NCBI GenBank assembly: GCA_020723665.1
Contig: DYIL01000005.1
Span: forward strand, 1-64,000
Reading direction: 5' to 3'
DNA: 64,000 nucleotides
Source: Methyloversatilis universalis
Lineage (GTDB): Bacteria; Pseudomonadota; Gammaproteobacteria; Methylococcales; Methylococcaceae
The notes under the pieces: model-generated
Told to the model about the DNA's origin: nothing
The model's database searches: none
Seen by the model: only the letters and a program-made list of their open reading frames with translations
Shown: one piece after another, positions 55,012 to 64,000 of the stretch
Position numbering within the stretch: the stretch's first letter is position 1
How the letters are laid out: every line of letters begins with the position of its first letter
Position numbers and translations under genes: made by a program

Positions 55012-56034
55012 CTAGATGAACGTTTTTACCAGCACCTCGGCGATCTGAACGCTGTTGAGTGCCGCGCCTTTACGCACGTTGTCGGACACGATCCAGAGGT
55101 CCAGACCCCGCGGGTGGGAAATGTCTTCGCGGATGCGTCCGACATAAACGGCGTCGTGTCCGGCCGCCTCGGTGACCGCGGTCGGATATCCGCCCGGTTT
55201 GCGTTCGTCGATCACCGTCACCCCGGGCGCGCGGCTGAGCAATTCCCGCGCCTGTGCGGCGGAGATTTTTTCCCGGGTCTCGATATGGACCGCCTCGGAA
55301 TGGCCGTAAAACACGGGCACCCGCACGGTGGTCGGATTCACCCGAATGCCGTCGTCCCCCATGATCTTGCGAGTTTCCCAGACCATCTTCATTTCTTCCT
55401 TGGTGTAGCCGTTGTCCATGAAGACGTCGATCTGCGGCAGCGCGTTGAACGCGATCTGCTTCGGATAGACTTCGGGTTTGATCGGCTTGCCGTTGAGCAA
55501 TAGGGCGGTCTGATGGCCGAGCTCCTCTATCGCCTTTTTTCCGGTTCCCGATACCGCTTGATAAGTGCAGACGTTGATACGTTCGATACCGACCGCGTCG
55601 TATATCGGTTTTAACGCGACCACCATTTGAATCGTCGAACAGTTCGGGTTGGCGATGATGCCCCGCGTTTTGTACTGCGCGATCGCTTCCGGATTGACTT
55701 CCGGCACGACCAGGGGGATGTCGCCCTCGTAGCGGAAACAGGAGGTGTTGTCCACCACCACGCAGCCCGCCGCCGCCGCCTTGGGCGCGTAGACAGCGGA
55801 AACCGACGCGCCGGCCGAAAACAGGCCGATCTCGGTCTTGGAAAAATCGAACTCGGCGACATCCTGCACGGTGAGATAGCTGCCTTTGAATTCCACGCGC
55901 TGGCCCGCAGAACGGGCGCTGGCCAAAGCGTACACTTCGCCGACCGGGAAGTTGCGCTCTTCCAGGATGGACAGCATGGTCTCGCCCACCGCGCCGGTGG
56001 CCCCTAATACTGCTACATTGTAAGTTCTGCTCAT
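55012..56034 (-). CDS. asd: Aspartate-semialdehyde dehydrogenase
   Basis: A 340-residue NADP enzyme converting aspartyl phosphate to aspartate semialdehyde for lysine, threonine, methionine and diaminopimelate. Seen: VAVLGATGAVGETMLSILEE, the catalytic Cys in ANPNCSTIQMVVAL, TYQAVSGTGKKAIEEL and the late RVPVFYGHSEAVHIET. Length and motif set fit the shorter Asd type of many bacteria. It lies 18 bases after leuB, so it probably belongs to the leucine operon. Confidence 0.97.
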   Translation of the reverse strand: MSRTYNVAVLGATGAVGETMLSILEERNFPVGEVYALASARSAGQRVEFKGSYLTVQDVAEFDFSKTEIGLFSAGASVSAVYAPKAAAAGCVVVDNTSCFRYEGDIPLVVPEVNPEAIAQYKTRGIIANPNCSTIQMVVALKPIYDAVGIERINVCTYQAVSGTGKKAIEELGHQTALLLNGKPIKPEVYPKQIAFNALPQIDVFMDNGYTKEEMKMVWETRKIMGDDGIRVNPTTVRVPVFYGHSEAVHIETREKISAAQARELLSRAPGVTVIDERKPGGYPTAVTEAAGHDAVYVGRIREDISHPRGLDLWIVSDNVRKGAALNSVQIAEVLVKTFI

Positions 56035-56052
56035 GGGGGAACTCGTTCGGAA

Positions 56053-57141
56053 TCAGCGGTTCAACGATCGTAAAGCGGATACAATGGCCTCGCCCATTTC
56101 GGCGGTTCCGACCTTCTTCATGCCTTCCGAATAGATGTCGGCGGTCCGATAGCCTGCATCCAAGGCGGCGATCACCGCCTTTTCGATGCGCTCCGCGGAG
56201 GTGGCGTCATCGAAACTGTACCGCAGCATCATCGCCAGCGATAGCACCGTGGCGATGGGATTGGCAACGCCCTTGCCGGCGATGTCCGGCGCCGAGCCGT
56301 GAATGGGCTCGTACATGCCCTTGCCGTCCTTGTCGAGCGAGGCCGAAGGCAGCATGCCGATGGAGCCGGTCAGCATGGCAGCGCAGTCCGAGAGAATGTC
56401 GCCGAACATGTTGTCGGTCAGCATCACGTCGAACTGCTTGGGTGCCCGTACCAATTGCATCGAGGCATTGTCGACGTACATATGGCTGAGCTGGACGTCG
56501 GGGTATTCGCGGCTCACCTCGATCACGATCTCGCGCCAGAGTTCCGTACACTCCAGCACGTTGGCCTTGTCGACGGAGCACAGTCGTTTATTGCGCTTTT
56601 GCGCGATCTGAAACGCGATGTGGGTGATGCGGCGGATTTCCGACTCGCTGTAAATCAAGGTGTTGAAGCCTTCGCGCTCGCCTTTTTCATTGATGCGGCG
56701 TCCCCTTGGCTTGCCGAAGTAGATACCGCCGGTCAGTTCCCGGATGATCATGATGTCGAGCCCTAAGACCACTTCCGGCTTGAGCGTCGATGCCGTAACC
56801 AATTGCGGATAAAGGATCGCCGGGCGGAGGTTCGCGAACAGTTCCAATTCGGCGCGCAGTCCCAGCAGGCCGCGTTCCGGTCGTACCGAATAATCCAGCG
56901 GTTCCCACTTCGGGCCGCCGACTGCGCCCAGGAGCACGGCATCGGCTGCCTTTGCCAAGTTCAGGGTTTCCTCCGGAAATGGCGTGCCTTTCGCGTCGTA
57001 CGCGGCACCGCCGATAAGGGCTTCTTCCGTTTCGACGTCGAGTCCGAATTCCTGCCTGAGGCAGTCGATAACTTTCAATGCCTCGGCGACGATTTCCGGG
57101 CCAATGCCGTCGCCCGGCAGTACTGCGATCTTCTTGCTCAT
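56053..57141 (-). CDS. leuB: 3-isopropylmalate dehydrogenase
   Basis: A 362-residue NAD enzyme oxidising and decarboxylating 3-isopropylmalate in leucine synthesis. Motifs: [20 protein letters not shown], the substrate region [35 protein letters not shown], and [25 protein letters not shown]. It sits between leuD (30 bases upstream) and asd. Confidence 0.98.
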   Translation of the reverse strand: MSKKIAVLPGDGIGPEIVAEALKVIDCLRQEFGLDVETEEALIGGAAYDAKGTPFPEETLNLAKAADAVLLGAVGGPKWEPLDYSVRPERGLLGLRAELELFANLRPAILYPQLVTASTLKPEVVLGLDIMIIRELTGGIYFGKPRGRRINEKGEREGFNTLIYSESEIRRITHIAFQIAQKRNKRLCSVDKANVLECTELWREIVIEVSREYPDVQLSHMYVDNASMQLVRAPKQFDVMLTDNMFGDILSDCAAMLTGSIGMLPSASLDKDGKGMYEPIHGSAPDIAGKGVANPIATVLSLAMMLRYSFDDATSAERIEKAVIAALDAGYRTADIYSEGMKKVGTAEMGEAIVSALRSLNR

Positions 57142-57171
57142 GCGATTGCTGATCTTCTCTTTTTTGAGGAT

Positions 57172-57813
57172 TTAGGCGTATTCGGGGAACAACCAGGGCG
57201 CGCTTTCGCGACGGCGCTCTTCGTAAGCCCGGATCTCGTCGGCATGCTCGAGCGTCAGGCCGATGTCGTCCAAGCCGTGGAGCAGGCGGTATTTCCGCGC
57301 GGGGTCTATCTCGAAATGGATTTTCTCGCCGTAGGGTGTGGTTATGGTCTGCGTTGGCAAATCGACGCTGAGATCGAAGCCTGGGCCTGCTTGGGCGAAA
57401 AGCTTATCGACGATCTTGGCGTCCAGCACGACGGGCAAAATGCCGTTCTTGAAGCAATTGTTGTAGAAAATGTCGGCAAAACTCGGCGCGATGATGACGC
57501 GGAAACCGTAGTCTTCCAGAGCCCAGGGCGCATGCTCGCGGGACGAGCCGCAGCCGAAATTTTCGCGCGCCAAGAGGATACGCGCGCCGTAGTAGCACGG
57601 TTGGTTGAGCACGAAATCCGGGTTCAACGGCCGTTGGGAACAATCCATGCCGGGCTCGCCGCGATCGAGGTAACGCCATTCGTCGAACAGATAAGGGCCG
57701 AAGCCGCTGCGGCGGATGGATTTTAAGAACTGTTTGGGGATGATCGCGTCGGTATCGACGTTTGCGCGGTCCAGAGGCGCGACTCTGGACGTAACACGGC
57801 GAAACGGTTTCAT
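57172..57813 (-). CDS. leuD: 3-isopropylmalate dehydratase small subunit
   Basis: A 213-residue swivelling-domain subunit of isopropylmalate isomerase. [21 protein letters not shown] at the N-terminus and [20 protein letters not shown] in the middle are diagnostic. The start is fixed by a four-base overlap with the leuC stop (ATGA); 112 further in-frame upstream codons lie inside leuC and are not part of it. Confidence 0.98.
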   Translation of the reverse strand: MKPFRRVTSRVAPLDRANVDTDAIIPKQFLKSIRRSGFGPYLFDEWRYLDRGEPGMDCSQRPLNPDFVLNQPCYYGARILLARENFGCGSSREHAPWALEDYGFRVIIAPSFADIFYNNCFKNGILPVVLDAKIVDKLFAQAGPGFDLSVDLPTQTITTPYGEKIHFEIDPARKYRLLHGLDDIGLTLEHADEIRAYEERRRESAPWLFPEYA

Positions 57814-59357
57814 TGCTCGGATTTCCTCTTGCGCGCGGGCTGATTTCGGGACGCAGAAGCGGGGTCGGGCTTTTTCGACGCCGCCCCCGCGGTCGATTGA
57901 GTTTTCGATGTGGCGGTTTTCGTGGGCGCTTTTCGGGGTTCGGCGGGGGCTGCCGACTTTTGGCGGATGTCGACGAAGTGGCCGTGGATGGCGGCTGCCG
58001 CCGCCATGGCGGGGCTCACCAGATGGGTACGGCCGCCGTAGCCTTGGCGTCCCTCGAAATTGCGGTTCGATGTGGAGGCGCAACGTTCGCCCGGCTCGAG
58101 GCGATCGGCATTCATCGCAAGACACATGGAGCAGCCGGGCTCGCGCCATTCAAACCCCGCCTCCCGGAATATCTGGTCCAAGCCTTCCTGTTCGGCCTGG
58201 CGTTTCACCAGCCCCGATCCGGGAACGACCAGAGCCTGCTTGATGGTGCTCGCGAGCTTATGACCCCGGACCACTTCGGCGGCGGCGCGCAAGTCTTCGA
58301 TGCGGGCATTGGTGCACGAACCGATGAAGACTTTGTCGACGTGGATGTCGGTGACCGCGGTGCCGGGCTTCAAGTCCATGTATTTTAGGGCACGCCTCAT
58401 GCTTTCGCGTTTTACCGGGTCTTTTTCGGCAGCCGGGTCGGGGATCGTGGCGTCAACGGACAGAACCATTTCGGGCGAGGTGCCCCAGGTGACTTGAGGC
58501 TTGATCTCGGCGGCGTCGATCTCGACCACTTTGTCAAATACGGCACCGTCGTCGCTGTGCAGGTGCCGCCAGGCTGCTACGGCCTTTTCCCACGAATCGC
58601 CTTTCGGCGCGTAAGGCCGATCCTTCAGGTAATCGATGGTTACGTCGTCCACGGCGACGAGTCCGGCGCGGGCTCCCGCCTCGATCGCCATGTTGCAGAT
58701 GGTCATTCGGCCTTCCATCGACAGGCCGCGGATCGCCGATCCCGCGAATTCGATGGTATATCCGGTACCGCCGGCCGTGCCGATCTTGCCGATCACGGCC
58801 AAGATGATGTCTTTGGCGGTGACGCCCAGGCCGAGTTGTCCTTCCATCCTGACCAGCATGTTCTTGGCCTTTTTCTGCACCAGGCATTGGGTGGCCAGCA
58901 CATGTTCCACTTCGGATGTCCCTATGCCGAAGGCGAGGGCGCCGAAAGCGCCGTGTGTCGAGGTGTGGGAGTCGCCGCAGACGATGGTCATGCCAGGAAG
59001 GGTTGCACCTTGTTCCGGACCGATCACGTGTACGATGCCTTGGCGCTCGTCGTTCATGCCGAATTCGGTAATGCCGAAGTCTGCGCAGTTTTGGTCCAAG
59101 GTCTCGACTTGAAGCCGTGAAATGGGGTCGTCGATGCCGTGTTCGCGTCCGACCGTCGGCACGTTGTGGTCGGCCGTCGCGAGATTGGCGGTAACTCGCC
59201 AGGGCTTGCGGCCCGCGAGTCTCAGTCCCTCGAAAGCTTGCGGCGAGGTGACCTCGTGAATCAAATGGCGATCGATGTAAATGAGGGTCGACCCGTCCGG
59301 CTCGGAGTGAACCACGTGATCGTCCCATAATTTGTCGTAAAGGGTCTTGGCGGCCAT
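57810..59357 (-). CDS. leuC: 3-isopropylmalate dehydratase large subunit, with C-terminal extension
   Basis: A 515-residue aconitase-family protein. Fe-S cysteines lie in [18 protein letters not shown] and [18 protein letters not shown]; also [22 protein letters not shown] and [19 protein letters not shown]. The normal protein ends near residue 467 (GHFVDIRQK); the remaining 48 residues are Ala/Lys/Ser/Pro-rich, basic and unlike the enzyme fold. It isomerises 2- to 3-isopropylmalate with LeuD. adk is 104 bases upstream on the same strand; no leader peptide rich in leucine was seen between. Confidence 0.97.
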   Translation of the reverse strand: MAAKTLYDKLWDDHVVHSEPDGSTLIYIDRHLIHEVTSPQAFEGLRLAGRKPWRVTANLATADHNVPTVGREHGIDDPISRLQVETLDQNCADFGITEFGMNDERQGIVHVIGPEQGATLPGMTIVCGDSHTSTHGAFGALAFGIGTSEVEHVLATQCLVQKKAKNMLVRMEGQLGLGVTAKDIILAVIGKIGTAGGTGYTIEFAGSAIRGLSMEGRMTICNMAIEAGARAGLVAVDDVTIDYLKDRPYAPKGDSWEKAVAAWRHLHSDDGAVFDKVVEIDAAEIKPQVTWGTSPEMVLSVDATIPDPAAEKDPVKRESMRRALKYMDLKPGTAVTDIHVDKVFIGSCTNARIEDLRAAAEVVRGHKLASTIKQALVVPGSGLVKRQAEQEGLDQIFREAGFEWREPGCSMCLAMNADRLEPGERCASTSNRNFEGRQGYGGRTHLVSPAMAAAAAIHGHFVDIRQKSAAPAEPRKAPTKTATSKTQSTAGAASKKPDPASASRNQPARKRKSEQ

Positions 59358-59461
59358 GAGTTCCTGTGGTTGGCGAGAGGTTTACGCGGGGAAGGCGGCG
59401 ATTCTCCAAAATAACGGGAACGGCTTTCCATCGAGGTTATGGTTCGATTGAAGAACCCAAG

Positions 59462-60163
<702 letters not shown>

Positions 60164-60313
60164 TCACACCGAGCACGGCTTGTAGGGGTTCGCCACGAGC
60201 CCCGGCGCCAGCACCTTACGTCTGTCGTTGGCCGAAGCCATTCCACCCGCCCGTCGCCCAGTCGCGGCCGTAGGGGCTAATCCTTGCGACCGGATTACCG
60301 TTAGACTATCCGA

Positions 60314-60685
60314 ATGTCGGAGCTTAACGATCCACGCGTCTTTTTTGCGGCCGAACGCACGCTTTTGGCTTGGAACCGGACCAGTCTGGCCTGGATGGCG
60401 TTCGGTTTCGTGATCGAGCGTTTCGGTTTGTTCGTGCATCTGGTTTTTTCAAGACCCGGCGAGCCTTTAGAGAAAGGTATTTCTTTTTGGGTGGGCATTG
60501 CTTTTGTGCTGTGCGGAGTTGTCATCGCGATACTGTCCACGCTACAGTATCGCAAGGTGCTGAAAACTTTAAAGCCCACCGAAATTCCGCGCGGTTATCG
60601 GGCCGGTCTGGGGATGCTTGCGAATCTGGTCGTCGTCGTGCTCGGCATGACGCTGATCGCTTATTTGTTCGTCGGGGAGTTCTAA
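60314..60685 (+). CDS. yidH: DUF202 family membrane protein (YidH-like)
   Basis: A 123-residue protein with a conserved cytosolic start (DPRVFFAAERTLLAWNRTSLAW, the DUF202 hallmark RTxLAWxRT) and three membrane segments at about 25-45, 56-76 and 98-119. E. coli YidH is of unknown function; DUF202 domains also occur in VTC polyphosphate complexes. It stands alone, followed immediately by a family-2 repeat that may form its transcript end. Confidence 0.9.
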   Translation: MSELNDPRVFFAAERTLLAWNRTSLAWMAFGFVIERFGLFVHLVFSRPGEPLEKGISFWVGIAFVLCGVVIAILSTLQYRKVLKTLKPTEIPRGYRAGLGMLANLVVVVLGMTLIAYLFVGEF

Positions 60686-60797
60686 AGGAAGCTCAGATTA
60701 AGCCCTTCGACAAGCTCAGGACGAGCGGTAACGCATTGATTCCGTTCGTGGTGAGCTTGTCGAACCATGAACGGAATCCACTTGTTCTGAGCTTCCT
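60686..60797. repeat. Inverted-repeat element (family 2), copy 2
   Basis: A 112-bp element with inverted ends (AGGAAGCTCAGATTAAG on the left, AGGAAGCTCAGAACAAG when the right end is read on the other strand). An inner palindrome pairs GATTCCGTTC with GAACGGAATC, and two opposed cores (CTTCGACAAGCTCAGGA and GAGCTTGTCGAA) are present. It is related to 13378-13500 and begins one base after the yidH stop codon. Confidence 0.78.
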
Positions 60798-60870
60798 AAG
60801 ACAGACAATGCGTGACCCTGGGGCTCGATACCGGACCGGTCCGCGTCGACGCGGATTTCATGCGGACGAG

Positions 60871-61701
60871 TCACCAGCCTTCTAGAGGGCTGAACCCCGT
60901 TATCGATTTCGCTTCTTCTTTTTCGATCCGCTCGTATTCCTTCCGCACGACCTCCGGTCCGTACGCTCGCTCCAGGCGGCGCAGGGTGAAATGGCCGCGC
61001 GCCACATCCTGAAAGTGCTGCATGAACACGAGGTTCAGAAGACCGCCGCTGATCGCCCCCGCCACCGGCACTAGCTGTAGGGCGATCTCGTCGGAAACCA
61101 CCATGCCGAAACGAGCGGAAATTCCTCGAATCAGTTCCACGCCGGCCGGGAGATGGATGCGGGGAACCCCGCCGTAATGGGGTATACGGGCGAAATGGAA
61201 GGCCAAGGTCGATCGCAGTCCATAGTAGCCGGTATCGGCCGCATCGTCGTCATTCGACCGTCCGCCCAAGGCGAACACCTTCATGCAAGCGAGGCGCGCC
61301 TCCAGGGTATTCAAATCTTCGCCTTCGCTGCGAGCGATGTCGGCGATAGAGCGCAGCATCAGCAGGGTTACCACCGGCAACTCAGCCACCAGCGCTATCG
61401 GGCCGAAAAAGCCGCCGACCGCACCGGCGGCGAATGCGGCAAGCTTGTGGTACCGGTCGCTGGCTCCGAAAACGGTGCGCGTATCCAAGGTGCTGACTGC
61501 CGTATTCATGGCCTGACGGATACTGAATTCGGCGGCTCGATTGACACGTCGATGCCAGCTTTTCGGCAGCAGTTTTAGCGTTTGTTCGATCGGCGTGCCG
61601 ATCACGTTGCTCAAGCGTGCGGCGAAGGAGGGATGTTCCAGGTGCCGATATGCCCGGCGCAGTTGTTCCAGTTCCTCGGGCGCGAACCATGATTTTGCCA
61701 T
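60871..61701 (-). CDS. EcsC family protein
   Basis: A 276-residue EcsC-domain protein. AFAAGAVGGFFGPIALVAELPV is the hydrophobic helical core, followed by TLLMLRSIADIARSEGEDL and a second hydrophobic stretch (VPVAGAISGGLLNLVFM). EcsC relatives are linked to ABC transport and membrane functions; the biochemical role is unknown. The ATG at 61701 (MAKSWFAPEE) is preferred; 27 upstream codons in frame are not family-like. It stands alone downstream of gltD. Confidence 0.88.
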   Translation of the reverse strand: MAKSWFAPEELEQLRRAYRHLEHPSFAARLSNVIGTPIEQTLKLLPKSWHRRVNRAAEFSIRQAMNTAVSTLDTRTVFGASDRYHKLAAFAAGAVGGFFGPIALVAELPVVTLLMLRSIADIARSEGEDLNTLEARLACMKVFALGGRSNDDDAADTGYYGLRSTLAFHFARIPHYGGVPRIHLPAGVELIRGISARFGMVVSDEIALQLVPVAGAISGGLLNLVFMQHFQDVARGHFTLRRLERAYGPEVVRKEYERIEKEEAKSITGFSPLEGW

Positions 61702-61968
61702 GAGGTATTCCCCGGTTTGCGGTTTGTGCGAGCGTCGTGCCGGTCGGAACCCAGCAGTTCTGGTCTTCGGGCGGACTGCCACGGGCGGGGCGAAGTCGAA
61801 GGGCTTTCACGATCAATTGGACGAAGGAGCGTCGGGTACGGTTCCGTCCGGAGTTGGTTTTTGCGGGCCCGGCGCAGCCGCTGAGGGCATTCCGTGCCCG
61901 AGTCCGTCCGCGGCGGAAGGCGATTTGCCGGCTCAAGCCAAGCACGAGCCGGCGGCCGGGAGATTGTG
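61702..61968. other. Intergenic, nothing assigned
   Basis: 267 bases between gltD and the EcsC gene, which are on the same strand. It is GC-rich with no convincing terminator or promoter. Confidence 0.4.
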
Positions 61969-63408
61969 CTACCGGGGGAGATCCGAGTGTCCCATCAGGT
62001 ATTCGTCGACGGCCCGGGCGCACTGGCGGCCTTCGCGTATCGCCCACACGACCAGCGATTGGCCGCGGCGCATGTCGCCGGCCGCGAAGACCTTATCCAA
62101 GGAACTGCGATAGTCCACGGTATTGGCCTTGACGTTGCCGCGTTCGTCCAGGGCTACCCCGAGGTGCTGGAGCATGCCTTCGTGTACCGGATGCACGAAA
62201 CCCATGGCCAGGAGCACCAGGTCGGCCTGTAAGGTGAACTCGCTGCCCGGAATTTCGTTCATGACCCAGCGTCCGCCCTCCTGTTTCCAATCGAGCTTGA
62301 CGCAACGGACGTGGGTAACGCGGCCTTCTTCCCCTTCGATCGACTTCGTGGCGACGCTCCAAAGACGTTCGCAGCCTTCCTCATGAGAGCTGGAGGTTCT
62401 AAGCTTGTTGGGCCAATTCGGCCAAGTGACCTCTTTTCTTTCCTTCTCCGGCGGTTTGGGCAGGATTTCCAGTTGCGTGATGGACTTCGCGCCGTGCCGG
62501 GCAGAAGTGCCGATACAGTCCGAACCGGTATCGCCTCCGCCGATGACCACGACATGCTTGTCCGTCGCCCAAATGCTGGTTTCCTCAGGAAGCGTATCGC
62601 CGGCCACGCGGCGGTTCTGCTGAGGCAGAAATTCCATCGCGAAGTGGACCCCCTTAAGCTCGCGGCCGGGCACGTTCAGATCGCGCGGCTTTTCTGCGCC
62701 ACCGGCCAATACGACGGCGTCATAATCGTCGAGTAGTTTTTCGACCGGCACGTCCCGGCCGATATGGCTGTTAGGGCGAAATACCACGCCCTCCGCCTGC
62801 ATTTGAGCGATGCGCCGGTCTATCAGGTGTTTTTCCATCTTGAAATCGGGAATGCCGTAGCGCAGCAGTCCGCCGATGCGGTCGGCCTTTTCAAAAACCA
62901 CGACACTATGACCGACGCGGGCCAACTGTTGCGCGCAGGCGAGGCCGGCAGGGCCCGAGCCCACTACCGCGACCTTCTTGCCGGTGCGGTGTCGGGGGAT
63001 CTGCGGCTTGACCCAACCCGCTTCCCAGGCCTTGTCGATGATCGCGCACTCGATAGTCTTGATCGTGACGGGCTCGTCGGTCAGGTTCAACGTGCAGGCC
63101 GCTTCGCACGGCGCCGGACAAATACGGCCGGTGAATTCGGGAAAGTTGTTGGTGCTGTGCAGCACGTCGACGGCCTCGCGCCACAATCCTTGATAGACTA
63201 GGTCGTTCCAGTCGGGAATGATGTTGTTGACCGGGCAGCCCTGATGACAATAGGGAATACCGCAATCCATGCAGCGCGCGCCTTGACGACTGACTTCCTC
63301 TTCGGTCAGCGGGACGACGAATTCTCGGTAGTGCTGGAGACGGTCGGCCACCAGCTTGTAACGTCTGTCCTGACGTGCAATTTCCATGAATCCCGTGGGT
63401 TTGCCCAT
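61969..63408 (-). CDS. gltD: Glutamate synthase small subunit
   Basis: A 479-residue flavoprotein that passes electrons from NADPH to the large GltB subunit. The N-terminal Fe-S cysteines lie in [19 protein letters not shown] and [15 protein letters not shown] site: [24 protein letters not shown] site: [17 protein letters not shown]; late FAD motif: [18 protein letters not shown]. It lies 135 bases after gltB on the same strand, so both form the usual gltBD operon. Confidence 0.97.
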   Translation of the reverse strand: MGKPTGFMEIARQDRRYKLVADRLQHYREFVVPLTEEEVSRQGARCMDCGIPYCHQGCPVNNIIPDWNDLVYQGLWREAVDVLHSTNNFPEFTGRICPAPCEAACTLNLTDEPVTIKTIECAIIDKAWEAGWVKPQIPRHRTGKKVAVVGSGPAGLACAQQLARVGHSVVVFEKADRIGGLLRYGIPDFKMEKHLIDRRIAQMQAEGVVFRPNSHIGRDVPVEKLLDDYDAVVLAGGAEKPRDLNVPGRELKGVHFAMEFLPQQNRRVAGDTLPEETSIWATDKHVVVIGGGDTGSDCIGTSARHGAKSITQLEILPKPPEKERKEVTWPNWPNKLRTSSSHEEGCERLWSVATKSIEGEEGRVTHVRCVKLDWKQEGGRWVMNEIPGSEFTLQADLVLLAMGFVHPVHEGMLQHLGVALDERGNVKANTVDYRSSLDKVFAAGDMRRGQSLVVWAIREGRQCARAVDEYLMGHSDLPR

Positions 63409-63515
63409 TCTGTTTCTACCTCGTTGCTGTGCTTTGTTGCACGAGAAAGCTCAGGACTTCGGGTTCGGTTCGCCGAAGTACTTTCCATTTTTCGATCGTG
63501 AATTCCGGTCGGCCA

Positions 63516-63537
63516 GGGGCGCGTTCGTGTGCGCCCC
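63516..63537. other. Intercistronic hairpin between gltB and gltD
   Basis: GGGGCGC (63516-63522) and GCGCCCC (63531-63537) form a perfect 7-bp stem with an 8-base loop, seven bases beyond the gltB stop codon. There is no U-tract on either strand, so it is more likely an mRNA-stabilising or translation-coupling structure than a terminator. Confidence 0.4.
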
Positions 63538-63543
63538 GAACGG

Positions 63544-64000
63544 CTAGTGGTGAACTTCGGTCTGCGTTTTCGTTTTCTGCATTTTTTCGAGTGCTCGACG
63601 GTAATCGACCGGCATGACCTTGACGAAACGCGGTACGTAGGCAGACCAGTTGTCCAGAATCTGTTTCGCTCGTCCGCTGCCGGTGTAACGGCGGTGCTTT
63701 TCGATGAGCGCGCGCAGACGCTGAACGTCGTGGCGGGTCATGTCGTGCATGATGTCCACCATTCCGTGGGTTTCCAGATCGCCTCCCTGGTGTTCCAGGT
63801 TTTCCAGGGCAATATCCTCGTCCAGTATCGGCTCCAGTTCGACCATGGCCAGGTTGCACCGCTGTTCGAAATGGCCGGATTCGTCGAGTACATAGGCGAC
63901 GCCGCCGGACATGCCTGCGGCGAAATTGCGGCCGGTTGTACCGAGAACCACCACCACGCCGCCGGTCATGTATTCGCAGCCGTGATCGCCGACGCCTTCG
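63544..64000 (-). CDS. gltB: Glutamate synthase large subunit, C-terminal part
   Basis: The 5' end is outside the window; about 152 codons are visible. The sequence begins in the C-terminal beta-helix domain ([38 protein letters not shown]) and ends with a segment typical of GltB ([32 protein letters not shown]). GltB makes glutamate from 2-oxoglutarate and glutamine-derived ammonia. gltD follows on the same strand. Confidence 0.96.
   Translation of the reverse strand, partial: EGVGDHGCEYMTGGVVVVLGTTGRNFAAGMSGGVAYVLDESGHFEQRCNLAMVELEPILDEDIALENLEHQGGDLETHGMVDIMHDMTRHDVQRLRALIEKHRRYTGSGRAKQILDNWSAYVPRFVKVMPVDYRRALEKMQKTKTQTEVHH

Noticed and set aside
59358-59461. Leucine leader peptide or attenuator before leuC
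   Set aside because: No Leu-rich short frame and no terminator/antiterminator pair could be found in the 104-base gap.

Overview
The window is a chromosomal segment of a gammaproteobacterium. The evidence is gene order: divergent nadB/rpoE followed by rseA-rseB-rseC-mucD-lepA-lepB-DUF4845-rnc-era-recO-pdxJ, and adk-leuC-leuD-leuB-asd-fimV on the opposite strand. A SmbP-like His-rich periplasmic protein, the AmmeMemoRadiSam triad, DUF6763 and DUF1015 proteins and many short inverted-repeat elements carrying a CCTTCGAC/CTCAGGAC motif would fit a methanotroph-type (Methylococcales) genome. That lineage call is inference only. No rRNA, tRNA, CRISPR array, prophage or intact transposase was seen.

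Layout. 0-1 kb: a VapBC-type toxin-antitoxin pair. 1-3.2 kb: YqiA-like esterase, the C-terminal remnant of an RND efflux pump, and a mosaic of nested inverted repeats. 3.2-10.5 kb: SmbP-like protein, an aldehyde dehydrogenase, an uncharacterised 1353-residue membrane protein with two similar halves, and a DUF6763 protein. 10.7-13.4 kb: lgt, a decayed CheR-type methyltransferase, pcm and a small DksA/TraR zinc-finger protein. 13.4-22 kb: repeats, DUF1015, then a plus-strand run of a TPR lipoprotein, yoaA, tsaB, yciO-type gene, M50 protease, scpA, scpB and rluB. 22-30.4 kb: a diguanylate cyclase, small unknown proteins, an orphan P-loop ATPase, the AmmeMemoRadiSam A and B genes divergent from the radical-SAM gene, and nadB. 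30.5-41 kb: the envelope-stress sigma operon and a long translation/RNA-processing/vitamin B6 cluster. 41-52 kb: a second diguanylate cyclase, dusA, folE, hemH, an HDOD protein, a REC-GGDEF-EAL protein with a degenerate receiver and GGDEF motif, and PBP1b. 52-64 kb, mostly minus strand: fimV, asd, leuB, leuD, leuC, adk, yidH (plus strand), an EcsC-family gene, gltD and the 3' end of gltB, which runs off the window.

Functional themes. Envelope biogenesis and stress are strongly represented (lgt, mrcB, lepB, rpoE/rseABC/mucD, the M50 protease, EcsC and YidH families). Signalling is represented by three GGDEF proteins, one EAL protein and an HDOD protein, with the polar hub fimV nearby. Core metabolism covers leucine, aspartate-family, glutamate, NAD, pyridoxal, folate and haem synthesis.

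The least explained material is: (a) at least five families of non-coding inverted-repeat elements in intergenic gaps; (b) the duplicated 1353-residue membrane protein; (c) the orphan ATPase; and (d) two gene remnants, an RND pump C-terminus and a frameshifted CheR-like methyltransferase, that do not appear as proper open reading frames.
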